The notes under the pieces: model-generated
Seen by the model: only the letters and a program-made list of their open reading frames with translations
Databases searched by the model: none
Told to the model about the DNA's origin: nothing
Program-made: the position numbers and the translations under genes
Shown: in pieces, positions 13,001-22,000 of the stretch
Position numbering within the stretch: the first letter of the stretch is position 1
How the letters are laid out: every line of letters starts with the position of its first letter
Origin: Dastarcus helophoroides
Taxonomy: Eukaryota > Arthropoda > Insecta > Coleoptera > Bothrideridae
DNA: 64,000 nucleotides
Assembly: GCA_028583605.1 (NCBI GenBank)
Contig: CM053337.1
Span: 15,519,639-15,583,638 of the forward strand
Reading direction: 5' to 3'

Positions 13001-16000
13001 ATTAGTTAACATGTACGAATTCCTCGCCACAAATTTGACCAAATTTTGCACATTTAGCTATTACCTGGGCCAAACCTCAAACGCTATGCGAGGGAGAGAC
13101 ACTTTGAACGCAGAATTTATCAATTTTTAAGATACGGTCACTTTGGGGGCGTGTAGCTTAAAATTGTGAAACGATGGGCGCCACTTTTTTAGGGGATATG
13201 GATTTTACGTCTTAAAATTGATCAAACTGGACCCATTTCGCAGTTACTTACGTCAAAACTTAGCTCTTATGAAAGGGAGAGACACTTGAAAAATAAAATA
13301 ATTTCAATTTTTCGACTTTGCAGACGTCCACTTGGTAAATGATACAAGATAGGGTAGGTTGGTTATCAAATTTGAATTCCGCACATCAAAATTGATCAAA
13401 TTCGACACATTTTCCAATTATTTAGGTCAAATCTTAGATGCTACGCAAGGGAGAGACGCTTGAAAATTAAAATTTTGTCAATTTCGCCGCTTCTGGGGCC
13501 GCTGATTTGAAATCATTAAGTGATAGAGCAAATTAGTTAACAGGTACGAATTCCTCGCCAAAAATTTGACCAAATTTTGCACATTTAGCTATTACCTGGG
13601 CCAAACCTTAAACGCTATGCAAGGGAGAGACACTTCGAAAGCAGAATTTGTCAATTTTTAAGATACGGTCACTTTGGGGGCGTGTAGCTCAAAATTGTGA
13701 AACAATGGGGCCACTTATTTAGCGGATATGGATTCTACGTCTTAAAATTGATTAAATTAGACTCATTTCGCAATTAGTTAAGTCAAAACTTAGCCGTTAT
13801 GAACGGGAGAGCCACTTGAAAAATAAAATAATTTCAATTTTTCGACTTTCTAGAGGTCCATTTGGTAAACGATACAAAATAGTGTAAATTGGTTACCAAA
13901 TTTGAATTCCGCACATCAAAATTGATCAAATTTAACACATTTTCCAATTATTTAGGTCAAATCTTAGATTCTACGCAAGGGAGAGACGCTTGAAAATTAA
14001 AATTTTGTCAATTTCGCCGCTTCTGGGGTCGCAAATTTGAAAACATTAAGTGATAGAGCTAATTAGTTAACAGGTACGAATTTCTCGCCACAAATTTGAC
14101 CAAATTTTGCACATTTGGCTATTACCTGGGCCAAACCTCAAACGCTATGCAAGGGAGAGACACTTCGAACGCAGAATTTGTCAATTTTTAAGATACGGTC
14201 ACTTTGGGGGCGTGTAGCTTAAAATTGTGGAACAATGGGGCCACTTATTTAGCGGATATGAATTCTACGTTTTAAAATTGATCAAATCGGACTCATTTCG
14301 CAGTTAGTTACGTCAAAACTTAGCTGTTATGAAAGGGAGAGACACTTGAAAAATAAAATAATTTCAATTTTTCGACTTTCTAGAGGTCCACTTGGTAAAC
14401 GATACAAAATATTGTAAATTGGTTACCAAATTTGAATTCCGCGCATTAAAATTGATTAAATTTGATACATTTTCCAATTATTTAGGTCAAATCTTAGATG
14501 CTACGCAAGGGAGAGACACTTGAAAATTAAAATTTTGTCAATTTCGCCGCTTCTGGGGCCGCTGATTTGAAATCATTAAGTGATAGAGCAAATTAGTTAA
14601 CAGGTACGAATTCTTCGTCACAAATTTGACCAAATTTTGCACATTTAGCTATTACCTGGACCAAACCTTTAACGCTATTCAAGGGAGAGACACTTCGAAC
14701 GCAGAATTTGTCAATTTTTAAGATACGGTCACTTTGGGGGCGTGTAGCTTAAAATTGTGAAACAATGGGGTCATTTATTTAGCGGATATGGATTCTACAT
14801 CTTAAAATTGATCAAACGAGACTCATTTGGCAGTTAATTAAGTCAAAACTTAGCTGTTATGAAAGGGAGAGACACTTGAAAAATAAAATAATTTCAATTT
14901 TTCGACTTTGCAAACGTCCACTTGGTAAACGATACAAGATAGTGTAAATTGGTTACCAAATTTGAATTCCGCGCATCAAAATTGATCAAATTCGACACAT
15001 TTTCCAATTATTTAGGTCAAATCTTAAATGCTACGCAAGGGAGAGACGCTTGAAAATTAAAATTTTGTCAATTTCGCCGCTTCTGGGGCCGCAAATTTGA
15101 AAACATTAAGTGATAGAGCAAACTAGTTAACAGGTACGAATTCCTCGCCACAAATTTGACCAAATTTTGCACATTTAGCTATTACCTGGGCCAAACCTTA
15201 AACGCTATGCAAGGGAGAGACACTTCGAACGCAGAATTTGTCAATTTTTAAGATACGATCACTTTGGGGGCGTATAGCTTGAAATTGTGAAACGATGGGG
15301 CTATTTATTTAGCGTATATGAATTCTACATCTTAAAGTTAATCAAATGGGACTCATTTCGCAGTTAGTTAAGTCAAGACTTAGCTGTTATGAAAGGGAGA
15401 GACACTTGAAAAATAAAATAATTTCAATTTTTCGACTTTCTAGAGGTCCACTTGGTAAACGATACAAAATAGTATAAATTGGTTACCAAATTTGAATTCC
15501 GCGCATCAAAATTGATCAAATTCGACACATTTTCCAATTATTTAGGTCAAATCTTAAATGCTACGCAAGGGAGAGACGCTTGAAAATTAAAATTTTGTCA
15601 ATTTCGCCGCTTCTGGGGCCGCTGATTTGAAAACATTAAGTGATAGAGCAAATTAGTTAACGGGTGCGAATTCTAAGCCACAAATTTGATCAAATGAGGC
15701 ACATTTTGCTGCTATTTAGGCTAAACCTTAAATACTATGCAAGGGAGAGACACTTGGAAAGCAAAATGTGGTTATTTTTACAATCCCGTCATTTTGACTA
15801 TTTTAGGGACTTGTAACTCGAAATTGTGAAGCGATAGAGAGAGTTGGTTGACACATATGAGTTCTACGTCTCAAAGTTCACTAAATTAGTTACGCTCGGA
15901 AATTAATTAAATGAAAACTTCGCCACATGAGAGGGAGACACTGAAAAAGTAAAATCGAACCACTTATATCATTTTGCTGAGTTGTAGCTTAAAAACATGA

Positions 16001-19000
16001 AATGATAGAGTAAGCTGATTAATAGAAAGGAATTGTACACCTCAAATTTAACTAAAATTAATTACATTTTAACATTAAGTGTGCTAAATTTCCGCCGCAA
16101 ACGGAGTGACAGTTACATGTATTTTATTTAAGTATCTTCTTTATGTAAGACTCTTTCGAGTTATCTAAACTAAGGAGAATCTAGGATTATATTTTCTTTG
16201 GGATTTATCACATTAAGTTCAACTTACCCCGTCTAGTCTTTCTATCAAGCATTAGAGCGAACTTTTGAGGAACTCCAGGAAAATCGACATCGAAAAGGGT
16301 TTCCATGGATCCTCTCAGTCTTTTCTTTGGTCTTATGTGCTTCAACGAAAGCACAAATTCGTCCTGCTTGATGACTTCTTCTAATTCTTTGGTAATAACT
16401 GAAAACAAAAACAAAATTTTAAATACGTCTTAATTTGATGCTTGATTAATTCTTCTAATTCTTTGTTACTAAAACGAAAAGAAAATTTTGAATACGTCGT
16501 AACTAGATGCTTAATTTTGGTAAAGGGTTGCGTTATAGGAACTCGTTAAAGAGTCACTTTTCGTAGACTTGGAGAGGCAGTTACTATGAGAGGCCACCTA
16601 CACGTCAGTGGCGAAACTGCAAATTTATTTGCATTTTTATGGATCCCTTGCTGCACACAAATGCGGTAATTGGCAAGCAGGTGGCCCATGGGTTGTTAAG
16701 TACGAGTTGCCGAGCAGCATCGCCCTAACAAGTAAGATGTTGAATTCTTGAAAATGCGCCACGCTTTTTTTCAAATTCCTAATAAATCCCGGATAAATGC
16801 CATCTAATCATCACATCTCATGTGTTAGTGATGAACGTTTCCATCGTTCTCCGGCGAAGGCAAAAATGTAGAACGCACTTAATGCGCAAAATGCAGTTTT
16901 ACGATCGCATTCTACTACATTGTAGGTTTTTCACCCGACAGGACAAATATGGGTTGATTATGGGAAACGGGATTGTTGCCTTTATTTACGAAGATTAAAA
17001 CTTACAACGTAAACAGTTCCGCGTAACTCTTCTGAATATTGAGCGCCCGATTTAAATGAAATTAGTGGCGCGCCGACCAAAATTGTCCTCCTTATAAGCA
17101 AAGGGCGCAGAAACTTGAAAAAATGTAGACAATTACTAATACCAGAGACTATACTTAGTTTCTCTATGACTAATACGATTACATTAATCGCCTATACGAA
17201 CTGAAGACAGTTAATTTGATATCAAAGGGAAATTGAGTCTCTTTGGGTGAACATCATTAATAAAATAAGAGAATTTTCGAATAATTTTTCTACTCTCTAA
17301 AGCTCATATGACAGCAATCAAAGTAAATTTTTTCAAAGCAAATTCATATGATTCTTCTCAAATCTGGATTCTAATGTACTCATCAGTTCGAACATTTATC
17401 AAATTCAGAACTAAAACTAGTTTCTATCTTATTAGATCTCGTCCCAAAAGATGGCAAATGTTGCATCATCAGTATACACTAAGAAATCGTTAGAGTTTGT
17501 CCATATGACTCTTAGTATAGCGCTAACTATGGATTTATCTGAAGAAACTGTGGAATAAGCAAAACAAGTAACATGTACATGTAATGATGCTTAGAATACA
17601 ATAATCCAACCTTATAAACGTATGTGTTATCGATCGTAAGTAACTAAACTGCCAAAAGTTGAACCACTGACGTTAAGCAGAAACAGTTACTCTAGGGAAG
17701 CCCAAAGTCTTGAATAAAACCGATTGAATCGTCAAATTAACTCATAGCATCAGGCATCATTTATGAAGTCTTTTGCATCCTTGTGATGCCTTTAACTTTG
17801 TTTTATTGAGACATGCATCAGATTTTCACATCAAAACTTGTCAAATTGAAACTCTTCACATATTGTGTGCTCTGAACAATGTTCTCGTTCAATAAAGTGT
17901 GCTGCTGTGGGCATTCTCACTTCTTGAACAAACACTTTGTTTTAAACAATTTCAAGATCAATATCGCTCGAAAGCTAATAATGCAGCTGCTTTTAGCAAA
18001 TAATTGAATATTTATAACGACCAAGTTTCCTTTCCTACCGCAAGGTCTCAGAACCAGCGTAGGTAGGATCTTATTAAGCAATTTGTTCTTCTGTATTAAG
18101 CCTACTCATTTGATATACCGTGACTATTGTGTATCCTCAATATAAATAATTATTTTGAAAAGATGAAATTTCCCCCTACCACATCCTTTGATTATATTTT
18201 GATGAAGAGCGCTTTATCGTGAATGGAATTACGATACCAATTCCTCTTCATCAGAACCTAATCAAAGGATATGTAATTATGCCAAATTAATTGATAACTT
18301 GTCTCTAATAAAGCCAAGGTCCCGCACTAATCTTAAACAATTTCAATTTGACATTATCAGCTTCCAGCGTTGGACGAATCCACGAGTTTTAAATATAAAA
18401 CGAAAATTCGTTTCGAAGTATCGACGACGTAATGAGCGTTTATAAAAGAAATATTTATTTTTACGCCAGGTACCGAGGTTGTCATTCCAATTTAACTGCA
18501 ATGTGTGTCACCCGAAAGAAAATGAGTCACCTAGAGAGTGTTGTAGGAAATATCACATTTCTCTAACTAAAAATAAAGCGGAAAAAGATTGAATAAAACT
18601 CGGTTATTTTTATTCTAGCGCCGCATCCCGATGAACCGCCAGCCCTATTACATCGACGACAACTGGAAATCGAGAGTAATTCTAATTTTTAATTAGTCAT
18701 ACGGTATATTTTAACTTTTTTAAATGATTTGGGCATTCGTCGCAGTTCTTAAAAATTAGGAGTAGTTCATTTTAACTTTCGATCATTTTTGTTGGTAACG
18801 TGGACAGAGAGAGAAAGAGATAGAGAGGGGGGGAAAGAGAAAAGGGGAAAAATATAAATAAAGGGAGAGAAAGAGAAGGGAAGTGAAGAGAAGAGTAAAG
18901 AAGAAAAGATAAGAGAAGAGATAACATGGAAAAAGGATGGATGAGAAGAGATGAGATAGGAAAAGATGAAAGGGGAATGGAAGAGAAGAGATAAGATAGG

Positions 19001-22000
19001 AATAAAAGAGATGGGACAAGAAGAGATGAGATGGGAAGGAAAAAGAAGAGGTGGAAAGAGATCAGATAAGATGGAAAGAAAAAAGATGAGATGAGAAGAG
19101 AAAAGATGAGATGAGATGAGAAGAGAAAAGATGAGATGAGAAGAGAAAGATGAGATAGGAAGAAACGAGATCGGAAGAGAAGGGATGGGAAGAGAAAAGA
19201 TGAGATGGAAAGAGAAGGGATGGGAAGAGAAGGGATGAGATGGGAAGGGAAGAGACGTGAAAGGCAGAGATAGGAGGGAAAGAGAAGAGGTGCGAAGAGA
19301 ACAGTTAAGACGGGAAGAGAAGAGATAAGATGGGAAGAGAAAAGATAAGATGGGAAGAGAAAAGATAAGATAGGAAGAGAAAAGATGAGAAAAGAAGAGA
19401 TGGAAAGAGAAGAAAAAACGGAAGAGGAGAGATGAGATGGGGAGACAAGAGATGAGATGGAAAGAGAAAAGATCAGAAGAGAAGAGATGAGATGGGAAGA
19501 GAAGAGATAGAAAGAGAAGAGCTGGTAAGAGAAAAGAAGAGACGGAAAGAAAAGAGCTGGAAAGAGAAGAGAAGAGATGAGATGAGGTGAGAAGAGATGG
19601 ACAGAGAAGAGAAGAGATGGGAAGAAAAGAGATGAGATGGGAAGAGAAGAGATGGGAAGGGAAGAAACGACCCAAGCAACATTGATTAGTATAATAAACG
19701 TTTATTAAACTAAAATTGCGTTTATTTTAACTTTAAAAAACGTTTATATACCATTCAGTGTCGCTTGGGGAGATGGGAAGGGAAGAGATGGGAAGAGAAG
19801 AGATGAGAAAAGAAGAGATGAGATGGGAAGAGAAGAGATGAGATGAAAAGGAAAGAGATGGGAGGGGAAAAGATGGAAAGGAAAGAGAAGAGATGGGAAG
19901 AGAACAGATTAAACGGCAAGAGAAGAAATAAGATAGGAAGAGAAGAATTGGGAAGAGAAGAGCTGGAAAGAGAAGAGATGAGATAAAAAAACAAGAGATC
20001 GGAAGGAAAGAGAAGAGATGGGAAAAGAAGAGATGGGAAGAAAAGAGACGGGAAGAAAACAGATGACTGAACTAAGTAATTGAAGGGATGGGAGAGAAAA
20101 GAAGAGGAAATGGGAAGAGAAGAGATGGGAAGAGAAGAGATGAGATGGGAAGAAAAGAGATGGGATAAGAAAGGGTGAGATGGGAAGAGAACAAATGGGA
20201 AGAGAAGAGATGAGATGGAAACGGAAGAGATGGGAAGAGAAGAGATGAAATGGGAAGAGAAAAGATGGGAAGAGAAGAGATGGGAAGAGAAGAGATAAGA
20301 CTGGAAGAGAAGAGATGAGACGGGAAGAGAAGAGATCAGAAGAGAAGAAATGGGAAGAGAAAAGATGAGATGTGGAGAGAGGAGATGAGATGGGAAAGGA
20401 AGAGATGGAAAGGAAAGAGAAGAGGTAGAAAAAGAACATAATAGACGAGAAGAGAAGAGATTAGATGGAAAGAGAAAAGTTCGAAAGATACGTAAAGAAG
20501 TTTTTGAACATAAATATCTATTATTCGTTCGGATTTGCATATTCCCCCTTCAAAAGTTCAATAGTATCACTATAAGATGACTGATTTGTAGTTAATCCAG
20601 ATATTGTCACAGCAGCCTTACCCGATAAATAGGATTTTAAATAAGCTAGCTTAGCTGCGTCGTTTAAACTGCACTTTTCATGGACAGCGGTTTTAAAATG
20701 GTGCCAAAATGCAGGCCATAAGGCAACATCGCCATTAAATTTGGATATTTCTAATTTAGGTAACGTTACCGATATAATTGTATTTTGTGGGTTACCAGAT
20801 TGTTGATCTTGAAAAATGGTATTATTCTGCGTTGATTGTCCATTTCTTTCTAAGTTGCGAACTGACACCACATCCATTTCAAGCTTCAGACGGAGTTCCA
20901 ATCTGGTAATAGCCTCAGTTGCACGATCTTGATATTCCACAATTTTTTCGCTCTCGGCCTCCATATGATCAGCATGGAAAGTTGAATAAAGTTGTTCATT
21001 TACAAGGTTCAACTTACTGTTCAGCGCCTTTATTCGTTTAAGTAACACCATAAGTTCATCTATGCTGCTCTCCCATTCAAGCACATTTTTTACATTATTG
21101 AGTAACTTAGTTAGGCTACTACGGTAGCTTTTCTAAGAGCAAGTTCCATTTCCTTTCGTTATCGTTCGTTTTAGGTCAAGATTGCATTATAATCTTTTCG
21201 AGTTTCGGCACCAAATTTAAAATATCTTCGTCGTTTAAGTTATAATTCGATAGTCCACAGATTCGTTATAGATTATTTGAGAAGAGAAGAGAAGAGATGA
21301 GATGAGAAGAGAAGAGGTAGAAACGGAAGAGAAGAAATGGGAAGAGAAGAGATGAGATGGGAAGAGGAGAGATGGGAAAAGAAGAGATGAAAAGAGAAGA
21401 GATCAGAAGAAAAGAAATGGGAAGAGAAAAGATGAGATGGGAAGAGAAGAGATGGGATGGGAAGAGAAGAGATGGGAAGGGAAGAGATGGAAAGGAAAGA
21501 GAAGAGATAGAATGGAAGAAAATGAAGAAGAGAAGATGGAAGAGAAGAGATGAGATGGGAAGAGGAGAGATGGGAAGAGAAGAGATGGGAAGAGAAGAGA
21601 TCAGAAGAGAAGAGATAGGAAGAGAAAAGATGAGATGGGAAGAGACTAGATGAGATGGGAAGGGACGAGATGGAAAGGAAAGAGAAGAGATAGAATGGGA
21701 AGAGAAAAAATGGGAAGAGAATAGATGAGATTAGAAGAGAAGAAAAGAGATGAAAAGGAAAGAGAAAAGATGAGATGGTAAGAGAAGAGACGAGATGGAA
21801 AGAGAAGGGATCGACAGGGAAGAGAAGAGACAGAGAGAGAAAAGCTTAAATCAGAAGAGAAAAGATGGGAAGAGAAGAGATGGGAAGAGAAGAGATAAGA
21901 CGGGAAGAGAAGAGACGAGCCGGGAAGAGAAGAGATCAGAAGAGAAGAAATGGGAAGAGAAAAGTTGAGATGGGAAGAGAAGAGATGAGATGGGAAGGGA

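Noticed and set aside
9535..15960. CRISPR-like array because of regularly spaced GGGAGAGAC boxes
   Set aside because: Spacers are homologous to each other, monomers are ~175 bp, and the context is a eukaryotic intron: it is satellite DNA.
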